The notes: a model not told the origin generated them from the letters alone. 6,100 nt of DNA from Clostridiales bacterium (GCA_902363045.1 CABIYX010000061.1:1-6100); one strand, 5' to 3'. Shown: positions 1 through 4,950, counted from the stretch's first letter. Numbers and translations: made by a program.

Positions 1-93
1 CCGGCCCGCCGAGCCGGAACGCCCTCACAGGGTACTCACGCCCCAGCTTCGAGCCGGAGCCGACCACCCGAAATCCCTGCAAAATCCCCTGCA
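1..93. repeat. Terminal direct repeat, left copy (circular-contig overlap)
   Basis: These 93 bases are identical to 6008-6100. Both copies lie inside the same reading frame of the replication gene, and joining them gives one uninterrupted protein. The simplest reading is that the molecule is circular (6,007 bp) and the assembler or linearisation kept an overlap. It is not a biological repeat such as an IS end or an attachment site. Count this sequence only once in any annotation. Confidence 0.93.
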
Positions 94-715
94 TTTGTGG
101 CTCCTTGATGGTGGAGGTAAACTTATTCCAAATCTGCCGAGTGAGGGAATATTTCAACTCTTTCAAGCATTTCTGGTTGTACGGGTACATAGGCACCGGC
201 TCTTTCAGCACATAATACAGGTGAAGCCCTGTCCCGCTGTTTACAACAAAGGTTGCCTGGGGCAAAATATCCTTGTTCATCTGGTGCAGCGTGTCCCGGA
301 GCTGGGGCATACCTACCCCGTCCAGGTCAAAGACCAAAGCATAGAGATACCGGGCATTTTTGCCGCACCGCCGCAGCCCAAAATAGGAGATCGGGGACAT
401 AATCGTAAAATCGGTGTCTTGCAGCTCCCTCAGCTCGTCCAGCTCGTCAGTGATGGTACAGCGTTTCGCTTTACCGTCCCCCTCGATCTGCAGGGCGATC
501 CCGGTTGCCCTGTCAACCTCACCTTTCGTCACTGTCACCGCGATCCCGTTTCCCTTCCTGTCCTCAAAATGGCCCTTCCTCTCGAAAGATCCTTCCGGGA
601 AGATCTCACGATAAAACTCATACGGCTCCACCGGCTCCAAAAACTTCTCTAAATGCTCATTCTTTTCCCTGTAAAGTTCCCGGAGCTGTTCCAGGGCTGC
701 TTGCTGATCCTCCAT
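1..715 (-). CDS. rep: Plasmid replication protein (primase-polymerase type), N-terminal part; gene continues across the circular joint
   Basis: The start is ATG at 713-715, with GAGGTG six bases upstream. This part encodes residues 1-238 of a 508-aa protein that continues at 5196-6007. Residues 129-132 read FDLD and 160-168 read SGTGLHLYY. Together with R216/K223 in GFRVVGSGSK, these match the hhhDhD, sGxGxH and basic motifs of archaeo-eukaryotic-type primase-polymerase (AEP/Prim-Pol) domains of plasmid replication proteins. D130/D132 would bind metal and H165 the nucleotide. The N-terminal 30 residues are charged and helical. The role inferred is origin-specific primer or DNA synthesis at plasmid replication start, in the cytoplasm. 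The long structured leader upstream (716-1084) suggests post-transcriptional or copy-number control. The family is assigned from motifs, not from a database hit. Confidence 0.8.
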   Translation of the reverse strand, partial: MEDQQAALEQLRELYREKNEHLEKFLEPVEPYEFYREIFPEGSFERKGHFEDRKGNGIAVTVTKGEVDRATGIALQIEGDGKAKRCTITDELDELRELQDTDFTIMSPISYFGLRRCGKNARYLYALVFDLDGVGMPQLRDTLHQMNKDILPQATFVVNSGTGLHLYYVLKEPVPMYPYNQKCLKELKYSLTRQIWNKFTSTIKEPQMQGILQGFRVVGSGSKLGREYPVRAFRLGGP

Positions 716-751
716 TCCTTACACCTCTTTTCGTACATTCTGCAAACCCAC

Positions 752-825
752 AGGGGGAAAAGGGGGAGCCAAAGAGCGGCCCCTTCGGGGCCTTAAAGAG
801 AAAGTCACCTCCCCCTTTTCCCCCT
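752..825 (-). promoter_or_regulatory. Perfect 17-bp inverted repeat with inner hairpin in the rep leader
   Basis: The left arm 752-768 (AGGGGGAAAAGGGGGAG) and the right arm 809-825 are exact reverse complements. Inside them, GGCCCC-TTC-GGGGCC at 778-792 forms a second, CUUCGG-like hairpin. In the rep transcript the outer stem would end about 36 nt before the start codon, just upstream of the GAGGTG ribosome site. It could act as an attenuator, an antisense-RNA target controlling copy number, or a cruciform recognised during replication. Downstream of the stem on the minus strand there is no T-run, so a simple terminator is unlikely. The structure is seen directly; its role is inferred. Confidence 0.6.
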
Positions 826-873
826 CGCTCTGGGGCATGGAAATGATGGAAAACCTTTCAGGTTTACCACATT

Positions 874-905
874 CCCACACCCCGCCGCTCACCCCCATAA
901 CCCCC
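874..905 (-). other. Putative G-quadruplex-forming tract upstream of rep
   Basis: On the minus strand the runs read GGGGG, GGGGG, GGGG, GGG with intervening loops of 4, 8 and 3 bases. The middle loop is one base over the usual 7-base limit. The tract lies in the presumed rep leader, between the 44-bp repeats and the long inverted repeat. It is structure-prone by composition only. Confidence 0.35.
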
Positions 906-963
906 TCCGACTTTCTCCCTGTCAGAGAGAGAATATTTTATTATTTTTTCCCTGGCCTAAAGG

Positions 964-1007
964 CCATAGGGGGGCATATATTATCAATACATTTTATTCC
1001 CTATTTT
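964..1007. repeat. 44-bp direct repeat, copy 1 (candidate iteron)
   Basis: This copy is identical over 44 bp to 1041-1084, with a period of 77 bp. Each copy begins CCATAGGGGGGCATATATTA and ends in TTTTATTCCCTATTTT. Within it, ATAGGG (966-971) and CCCTAT (999-1004) are complementary and could close a 27-base loop. The inside is strongly AT-rich. Perfect conservation between copies while the 33-bp spacer is unique sequence suggests a protein-binding or unwinding element. The C-terminal HTH of Rep is an obvious candidate partner. Confidence 0.75.
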
Positions 1008-1040
1008 ACGACAAACCCATTTCAGCTTGTCCCCTTCACC

Positions 1041-1084
1041 CCATAGGGGGGCATATATTATCAATACATTTTATTCCCTATTTT
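1041..1084. repeat. 44-bp direct repeat, copy 2 (candidate iteron)
   Basis: This is a perfect copy of 964-1007, separated from it by 33 bp of unrelated sequence (1008-1040). It sits just before the hairpin that follows mob. The flanks diverge immediately after CTATTTT (ACGAC versus TACTG), so the repeat boundaries are sharp. Confidence 0.75.
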
Positions 1085-1096
1085 TACTGTTATTAT

Positions 1097-1136
1097 AGCC
1101 TGTCCGGGCGGCTCTTGCAAGGCTCCCGGACAGGCT
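1097..1136. terminator. 12-bp-stem hairpin following mob; probable terminator
   Basis: AGCCTGTCCGGG (1097-1108) and CCCGGACAGGCT (1125-1136) form a perfect 12-bp stem with a 16-base loop. On the minus strand the stem begins four bases after the mob stop codon, the right place for a mob terminator, but it is followed by ATAATAACAG rather than a T-run. On the plus strand the stem is followed by TCTTTT, a better intrinsic-terminator tail, which would protect mob from transcription entering from the other side. I list it as possibly bidirectional. Confidence 0.55.
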
Positions 1137-1140
1137 TCTT

Positions 1141-2367
1141 TTACAGCTCCATACCGCCCCAGGTGTGGCCCTGTTCCTGTTCTCTCTCCGGCTGCTGCAC
1201 CTCTGGCACTGGTAGCAGCTCCCGCGCCTTTTCGACCAGGGGCCGGAACTGCTCCGGCAAGTGCTGATCCAGAAAGTCCAGCACCGCCCCGATCCCTTCC
1301 CGGAGCCGCGCCGAAATCCCACGCTCCCAGCTCAAATCTTCTTCCAGGTATTCCACCTGCACTTTGAGCTGCCGGTTTTCATTTTCAAGCCGCTGCCGCT
1401 CCTGGGCCTCCTTCAGTTTTTCTTTCATCGAGGGGATTTTCTGCTGAAGCTGTTGGTTTTCTACCTTCAGCTCCCGCACCTTCTGCTCTGCCGCCGCGCC
1501 CCGGATCACCGCCGCCTTCAGCTCCTTCACCTGCTCCACCGTCACACCCTTGACGGCCCCTGTCAGCGTCTTTTCCGGCTGTATCGCGTCCAGATCGGGC
1601 TTAACCTTCTCCACCGCTTTCAGCAGCTTCACATTCCCTTGCAGGGCCTTTCTCTGCTTTTCCAGGGCCGCGATCTCCTGCTCTGCTGCTGTCACCTGTT
1701 CCTGGATAGCTTCAAGCCGCTGGGCCGCTGCTCTGTACTCTGGTAGCTCCATACGCTCGCGGCCACCGCCCAGGCTGATAATCTCAAACTCGTGAGCCTG
1801 GGCGATTTCCGTTAGGGCTTCTTTCTCCCGTTCCATCCAGGCTTTCCATTCGGTCTGCTTTCGGCCCATCCCTTCAAATCCCTGCTGCTTTAACGCCTGT
1901 TTCATTGATACCCGCGTTGAGAGGCCCCGGCTCTGCTCCGTTGCCACAGGCACGAAGTCCACATGGAGGTGGGGCGTGGCCTCGTCCATGTGCAGCACCA
2001 TATTGAACACCCGCAGATGAGGGTTGCGCTCCTGGAAGGACTCTGCAAATTCTTTGAGAGCTGCCGCCGCCCGTTCCCCTCCAGGGGAGCCGCACCCGCA
2101 GTCCGTCAAGTTGCCGATCTGGAAGATAGCCTCGTGAAATAGCTTCTCCTGTTTGCTCTGCCGGATATGCTCATAGTAATCTGGTATCTTGTCCCTGGTC
2201 TTTTTCTTTTTGGCATTGTAGGCGGCCAGGGCTTCATCGAAAAGTTCGTGGTACACCTTCTTCAAATCCTCGTTGCAAAAGGTGACATTCTGCCCCGACC
2301 TGCTCCGGTCTACATTCGCCGCTGAAAAGCTCCTGTTGTTGTGCCGGATACTTCCCCGGCCCGTCAT
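1141..2367 (-). CDS. mob: MOBV (Pre/Mob family) relaxase, plasmid mobilization protein
   Basis: This 408-aa protein should nick one strand at oriT and lead it into a recipient when a helper conjugation system is present. HNNR lies at residues 9-12. The family's metal-binding motif HxDExxPHxH is intact as HMDEATPHLH at 126-135. These, with the ERNPHLRVFNMVLHMDEATPH context, identify the Pre/Mob (Mob_Pre, MOBV) relaxase fold in the first 200 residues. Residues about 208-345 are a long Glu/Gln/Lys/Leu-rich coiled coil (LEKQRKALQGNVKLLK, ENQQLQQK) typical of the C-terminal half and likely used for dimer or coupling contacts. The tail (365-408) is Pro/Glu/Gln-rich. The ATG at 2367 places HNNR at the usual distance from the N terminus, but only CGGGA touches it, so the ribosome site is poor. 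No frameshift is visible. Confidence 0.93.
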   Translation of the reverse strand: MTGRGSIRHNNRSFSAANVDRSRSGQNVTFCNEDLKKVYHELFDEALAAYNAKKKKTRDKIPDYYEHIRQSKQEKLFHEAIFQIGNLTDCGCGSPGGERAAAALKEFAESFQERNPHLRVFNMVLHMDEATPHLHVDFVPVATEQSRGLSTRVSMKQALKQQGFEGMGRKQTEWKAWMEREKEALTEIAQAHEFEIISLGGGRERMELPEYRAAAQRLEAIQEQVTAAEQEIAALEKQRKALQGNVKLLKAVEKVKPDLDAIQPEKTLTGAVKGVTVEQVKELKAAVIRGAAAEQKVRELKVENQQLQQKIPSMKEKLKEAQERQRLENENRQLKVQVEYLEEDLSWERGISARLREGIGAVLDFLDQHLPEQFRPLVEKARELLPVPEVQQPEREQEQGHTWGGMEL

Positions 2368-2435
2368 TCCCGAAATGGTTGTGCCTATAAAATCACCCGT
2401 CCCTTTCCTGCAAAAGCCTATATCCTACTACTCCT

Positions 2436-2464
2436 ATTTTACCATAACTGGCCGCAGGCCACAA
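2436..2464 (-). promoter_or_regulatory. Candidate extended -10 promoter of mob, with a palindrome in the spacer
   Basis: On the minus strand, TTGTGG (complement of 2459-2464) is followed after exactly 17 bp by TAAAAT (complement of 2436-2441). The -10 is preceded by TGG, giving an extended -10 (TGgTAAAAT). The -35 is weak (TTG only), which an extended -10 can offset. The spacer carries TGGCC-GCA-GGCCA (2449-2461), a possible operator. Relaxases of this family, such as MobM of pMV158, are known to repress their own promoters. Transcription would begin about 60 bp before the mob start. Confidence 0.5.
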
Positions 2465-2471
2465 CCTCTTT

Positions 2472-2554
2472 GTTACTTTCTTGTGAGAAAGTAACGCAAA
2501 AGCACTTTCACACCGCCGCCCCTTCGGGGCTGGCAGTATGAAAGTGCTTTTGCG
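2472..2554 (-). other. Candidate origin of transfer (oriT): two adjacent inverted repeats upstream of mob
   Basis: CGCAAAAGCACTTTCA (2495-2510) pairs perfectly over 16 bp with 2539-2554, and the stem continues with a few mismatches into a GCCCC-TTC-GGGGC tip (2518-2530). Directly beside it, GTTACTTTCT (2472-2481) and AGAAAGTAAC (2486-2495) form a perfect 10-bp stem with a TGTG loop. Paired inverted repeats directly upstream of the relaxase gene are the arrangement of MOBV oriTs. On the mob-sense strand, TTTTGCG/TTACTTTC at 2495/2494 resembles the pMV158 nick context GTGTG/TTATACTTTA, so I suggest it as the nick site with low certainty. On the plus strand, TTGCGCCCTG (2549-2558) instead resembles IncQ-type nick sites. 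Confidence 0.65.
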
Positions 2555-2609
2555 CCCTGCCGGGGGCTAAAAGAAGCAGCCTCACAACTGTCTCCAAGAA
2601 TTTCTGTTG

Positions 2610-3551
2610 TCACTCTACTTCTTCTGGTGCAAGAGGATAGCCACACAATTCATCTTCCTGTGCAGAAACCTCTGCGTCCTCTGTTTTTACAAGGCCGCTT
2701 TCTTCAAGCAAATCTGGCGGCACAGCACTTACAGCTAACTGTTGTTCTTCCGGCAAGCTATTATACCAATCCAGCCATTCAAGCGTTTCTTTGGAAAGGC
2801 CCTCCGCATCTACCATCCGATCACCATATCGGACTTGATTTCCGGCTCCTTCTCTTTGCTCAAAAACGATCCATTTCTCGTTCATAAAAATCTCTATGGT
2901 ATTGTCGGCCCCGTATTGATATTCAAATCCTGTTCCAAAATTAGATTGGTTATCCTTTGTCGGTATCTCAGAGCCATCAACCGATGAAGTGATTTCCCCG
3001 TCCATTACCCCGCAACGGCCACTTATGGTACTTTCTTTCCCCGTATCATAGTAGAGTTTGCCATCCACCATTACCATAGGGATTTTATCCCATTCTTGCG
3101 TTTCTTCCTGTCCCGGCAGTTCATTCTCACTTACAGGAACAATCTCATATTGGTAGTTGTCCCAATAAGATTCAATATCAGCTGCTGTAAAATAATCCAG
3201 TTTCTCCTCTGGAAGTTTCAGTCTGCCTGACTTTACTGCTTCTGCACAGTAGATAATCTCATAACTTGTATCATTTGAGAGATTAAACCGAAAACTTGTT
3301 ACTGTCCCTCCAGCAACAGGCTCCGTTTTTTTATCGCTTACCTCCAATCCCGAAAACAGAAAATAAATATCCTCTATATCATCGGTTTTTGTAATGACTT
3401 GCTTTTCAGCGGAGTTTGGCACAACATTGCGATACATCTCGATATTATTCACATCAGCAACATCAAAAGGCATTGAAATAGTTTCCTTTTTTTCGCAACC
3501 AGTGAATACCAAAACCATAGCCGCCACCAAAACAAGAGCAATCTTTTTCAC
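2610..3551 (-). CDS. Secreted lipoprotein of unknown function (cargo gene)
   Basis: This 313-aa protein starts with GTG at 3551, with AAGGCGG nine bases upstream. Residues 1-18 form a lipoprotein signal peptide (KK, hydrophobic core, FTGC) with the lipid-bearing Cys at 19, so it should be anchored on the outer face of the cell membrane. Three parts are visible: an N-terminal domain (about 22-135), a middle domain (about 154-232, WDKIPMVMVDGKLYYDTG to NEKWIVFE), and a short helical C-terminal piece (about 250-285, ETLEWLDWYNSLPEEQQ). I recall the middle and C-terminal parts from clostridial lipoproteins and from the sensor regions of BlaR1/M56-like proteins, but cannot verify this. No catalytic motif is visible. 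The base composition is clearly lower in GC than its neighbours (19 of 60 G+C at 3241-3300, against 40 of 60 at 1201-1260 in mob), which suggests separate acquisition. There is no transposase or IS end beside it. Confidence 0.85.
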   Translation of the reverse strand: MKKIALVLVAAMVLVFTGCEKKETISMPFDVADVNNIEMYRNVVPNSAEKQVITKTDDIEDIYFLFSGLEVSDKKTEPVAGGTVTSFRFNLSNDTSYEIIYCAEAVKSGRLKLPEEKLDYFTAADIESYWDNYQYEIVPVSENELPGQEETQEWDKIPMVMVDGKLYYDTGKESTISGRCGVMDGEITSSVDGSEIPTKDNQSNFGTGFEYQYGADNTIEIFMNEKWIVFEQREGAGNQVRYGDRMVDAEGLSKETLEWLDWYNSLPEEQQLAVSAVPPDLLEESGLVKTEDAEVSAQEDELCGYPLAPEEVE

Positions 3552-3606
3552 TGTATCACACCGCCTTTCTTAACTTGTAGTGACGAAAAAAATATCCTTT
3601 TGTTTC

Positions 3607-4140
3607 CTATCTGCCACCAAAAATTTTTGAAAACCAGCTTTTTTTCTGTTCCGGTTCCTGCTGATCCGTTCCAGCCTCCCCGGTAATAAGCTGCTGCTGG
3701 ATTGTCCCCGCGTGTAGGGCCTGGGCCGCTGCCGCTGTCTGCTGGGCGGCGGCCAGCGCGTCAGTAAGCCGGGTAATGGTCTGGGCCTGCTGCTCGATCT
3801 GCCGGTCTTTCACTTCAAGCTGCCCCTGCAGCGTGTCGATGGTGGCCTGTAAAACAGAAATCACACCATCAACCTCTGCTGTTTTTTCTGCATTTTTGGT
3901 TGACGGCGCGTCAACCAAACCGTCAACCGCGCCCGTCAACTGGTTGTCGGTGGTTGACGGTGCAATTTCAGAAAACGCCTGTTTTATCAGCTTTTCGCCG
4001 TCAACCTCTACCATCAACCTACCGTCAACCGTTGCCGTCAACCCCTGTAAACTGGTTGACAGTGGTTCACGCTTAATTTTTTTGAAAACAGCTTGCTTTG
4101 ATACCCCTATCTCGTCAGCTATCTGCCGGATCGTTTTCAT
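3607..4140 (-). CDS. RepB/DUF536-like plasmid replication-associated protein with N-terminal HTH
   Basis: This 177-aa protein has an N-terminal helix-turn-helix (residues 5-24, RQIADEIGVSKQAVFKKIKR), followed by STSLQGL...VEVDGEKLIKQAF, the typical layout of RepB/DUF536 accessory proteins of Gram-positive theta plasmids. A Thr/Val/Asp-rich linker spans about 35-92. A coiled coil (about 93-148) carries LQATIDTLQGQLEVKDRQI and ends in LHAGTI, and the C-terminal tail is KKSWFSKIFGG. The likely role is DNA binding in replication control or partition. The ATG at 4140 overlaps the stop of the upstream gene (ATGA), implying translational coupling. A GTG 27 bp upstream is possible but unnecessary. 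The linker-coding DNA holds twelve copies of a 9-bp motif, described separately. A 55-bp gap with no clear terminator separates it from the lipoprotein. Confidence 0.8.
   Translation of the reverse strand: MKTIRQIADEIGVSKQAVFKKIKREPLSTSLQGLTATVDGRLMVEVDGEKLIKQAFSEIAPSTTDNQLTGAVDGLVDAPSTKNAEKTAEVDGVISVLQATIDTLQGQLEVKDRQIEQQAQTITRLTDALAAAQQTAAAAQALHAGTIQQQLITGEAGTDQQEPEQKKSWFSKIFGGR
3866..4062. repeat. Intragenic iteron-like array: twelve copies of CCGTCAACC / GGTTGACGG
   Basis: Copies start at 3866, 3898, 3908, 3920, 3933, 3942, 3952, 3998, 4011, 4022, 4035 and 4054. Those at 3898, 3920, 3952, 3998, 4022 and 4035 are exact on one strand or the other; the rest differ at one base. Those at 3898, 3942, 3952 and 4054 read GGTTG... 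on the plus strand and the others read the reverse. Most neighbours are 9-13 bp apart, about one helical turn, in two clusters (3898-3960 and 3998-4062). The copies at 3898 and 3908 form a palindrome, GGTTGAC-GGCGC-GTCAACC. In the protein they encode VDG, LT/LM or PST/LST according to frame, so the shared sequence exists only at the DNA level. It is probably a binding array for the HTH protein encoded by the same gene, or for Rep. Confidence 0.8.
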
Positions 4141-4385
4141 ACCTTTACGAACAGGCCCACAGGACACACGCCCTTAAACCCCGGCGTAGATATGTACCAG
4201 CAGCCGGGGCCTGTCGGCTCCCACGCTACTTCCAGGGTAATCTCGTGCCACCCATCAGGGAACAGGGCCGTAAAACCCTGCCCTGCGTGTATGCCGCGAC
4301 CTTCCAGGAGCAGCCGAGGGTGCGGATCATCGTCTGCCGGATCGGGAAGCTGTATCTGCGCGATCCTCTCTTTATCCCAGCTCAT
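4137..4385 (-). CDS. Small DUF5348-like plasmid protein, function unknown
   Basis: This 82-aa protein starts with ATG at 4385, behind a strong AAGGAGG nine bases upstream. The first 25 residues are charged and Pro/Asp-rich. Residues 26-82 look like one small beta-rich domain: LLLEGRGIHAGQGF, then DGWHEITLEVAWE, WYIS, and a hydrophobic end GLFVKV. That pattern (G-x-H-x-G, then D-G-W, then WY, then GL-V) resembles DUF5348 proteins of Firmicutes plasmids and integrative elements; the match is from memory. It lies 18 bp after the toxin gene, and its stop codon overlaps the start of the RepB-like gene, so the three should share one transcript. No catalytic residues are evident. Confidence 0.7.
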   Translation of the reverse strand: MSWDKERIAQIQLPDPADDDPHPRLLLEGRGIHAGQGFTALFPDGWHEITLEVAWEPTGPGCWYISTPGFKGVCPVGLFVKV

Positions 4386-4403
4386 AGACCTTTCCTCCTT
4401 CCC

Positions 4404-4676
4404 CTAAAATAAATCGCTATGCGATCCCGTCCGGGTGAGATATAAAATCAGCTCGTCCCCGTCCACTTCGTAGATCAGCAACCAATCCGGCGTAATGTGG
4501 CACTCACGACACCCCGTATAATCCCCGGAAAGTTGGTGCTCCCTGTTCTTCTCTGGCAACGGCTCCCCCGCAGCCAGCTTTTTAATAATATCCGTCAGCA
4601 AAGAAATATCAAAGCCGCGCTTTTTCACGCGCTTCAAATCCTTCTGAAATTTTGTGGTTGGTCTTATGTTATACAT
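4404..4676 (-). CDS. yafQ: YafQ-family (RelE superfamily) type II toxin, ribosome-dependent mRNA interferase
   Basis: This 90-aa protein should cut mRNA in the ribosomal A site unless bound by its antitoxin. The pattern YxIRPTTKFQKDLKRVKKRG, then LxxGEPLPEKNREHQLSGDYTGCRECHITPDWLLIYEVDGDELILYLTRTGSHSDLF, is the YafQ signature. The residues that matter in E. coli YafQ (H50, H63, D67, W68, H87, F91) have counterparts H47, H60, D64, W65, H86 and F90, so the enzyme looks intact. I chose ATG at 4676 over a TTG two codons earlier because AGGAG lies 10 bases before it. The ATG overlaps the antitoxin stop by 8 bp (ATGTATAA), the usual coupling for this pair. Confidence 0.93.
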   Translation of the reverse strand: MYNIRPTTKFQKDLKRVKKRGFDISLLTDIIKKLAAGEPLPEKNREHQLSGDYTGCRECHITPDWLLIYEVDGDELILYLTRTGSHSDLF

Positions 4677-4950
4677 CGGCAAGCAGCTCCTCCATCATCT
4701 GATCGACATTGGAATAGGTCTTGCCGAGGCTCGGATCGGCCTTCATTCTCTTTACTTCCTTGATTGCTTCAACGGTTTCAGCGTTCGGCACATCGCCGCT
4801 GATTTCAAAGGGTATTCTATACTCCCGCACCGCCTTACGCGCAAAAACATTGAACGCCGTTGTCATCGTCATTCCCATATCAGCACAGAACGCCTCAAAC
4901 TGCCGCTTCAAGTCTGCGTCCATACGAATGTTAATATTTGTATTTGCCAT
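4669..4950 (-). CDS. dinJ: DinJ/RelB-family antitoxin
   Basis: This 93-aa protein neutralises the YafQ-like toxin encoded directly downstream and should repress its own promoter. Residues 1-45 (MANTNINIRMDADLKRQFEA, then FCADMGMTMTTAFNVFARKAV) form a ribbon-helix-helix DNA-binding and dimerisation domain. Residues 46-93, acidic and helical and ending MMEELLADV, are the toxin-wrapping tail. The start is ATG at 4950, with AAAGGAG nine bases upstream. A TTG three codons earlier would touch that ribosome site and is rejected. The pair heads an operon with the DUF5348-like and RepB-like genes, which would couple plasmid addiction to replication or partition functions. Confidence 0.93.
   Translation of the reverse strand: MANTNINIRMDADLKRQFEAFCADMGMTMTTAFNVFARKAVREYRIPFEISGDVPNAETVEAIKEVKRMKADPSLGKTYSNVDQMMEELLADV

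Larger units (their letters stand above)
716..1140. other. Non-coding rep upstream region; candidate replication origin and control region
   Basis: This is 425 bp with no credible gene, between the end of mob (1141) and the start of rep (715). Reading towards rep on the minus strand it holds a 12-bp-stem hairpin after mob, two perfect 44-bp AT-rich direct repeats, a TGGCC/GGCCA mini-hairpin (953-966), an A/T-rich stretch (932-950), a strand with four runs of three to five G (874-905), a small AAACCT/AGGTTT hairpin (851-865), and a 17-bp perfect inverted repeat with an inner hairpin (752-825). Repeats, AT-rich DNA and cruciforms just upstream of rep are the usual composition of a plasmid origin. 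The origin assignment is inference from position and structure. I found no convincing sigma-A promoter for rep here. Confidence 0.6.
2368..2609. other. Intergenic region between cargo gene and mob: candidate oriT plus mob promoter
   Basis: This is 242 bp without a gene. From the lipoprotein stop it holds about 55 bp with no strong element, then a 60-base imperfect hairpin (2495-2554), a second 10-bp perfect hairpin sharing a base with it (2472-2495), a candidate mob promoter (2436-2464) and an untranslated leader to 2368. Confidence 0.7.

Noticed and set aside
95..652. 185-aa plus-strand open frame
   Set aside because: It is exactly antisense to the N-terminal half of the replication gene, has no recognisable domain or ribosome site, and the minus-strand frame carries clear primase-polymerase motifs.
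837..1046. 69-aa plus-strand open frame in the rep upstream region
   Set aside because: Its composition is low-complexity Pro/His/Phe, and it runs over the 44-bp repeat and C-rich tract; there is no ribosome site and no family resemblance.
1261..1746. 161-aa plus-strand open frame rich in Leu/Phe/His
   Set aside because: It is the antisense shadow of the Mob coiled-coil segment; the Leu/Phe richness mirrors Glu/Lys/Gln codons on the real strand.
2610..3551. Beta-lactam or antibiotic sensor assignment for the lipoprotein
   Set aside because: There is no HExxH metallopeptidase motif, no penicillin-binding SxxK motif and no multi-pass membrane region; similarity to sensor modules is only a recollection, so function is left unknown.
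3866..4062. CRISPR array or protein tandem repeat
   Set aside because: Units are 9 bp with 0-37-bp gaps, in mixed orientation, inside an open frame, so it is not CRISPR. Different frames give different residues, so it is not an amino-acid repeat.
4141..4167. GTG start nine codons upstream for the RepB-like protein
   Set aside because: The ATG at 4140 overlaps the upstream stop as ATGA and gives the expected MKTIRQIADEIG N terminus; the extension MSCGPVRKG is not HTH-like.
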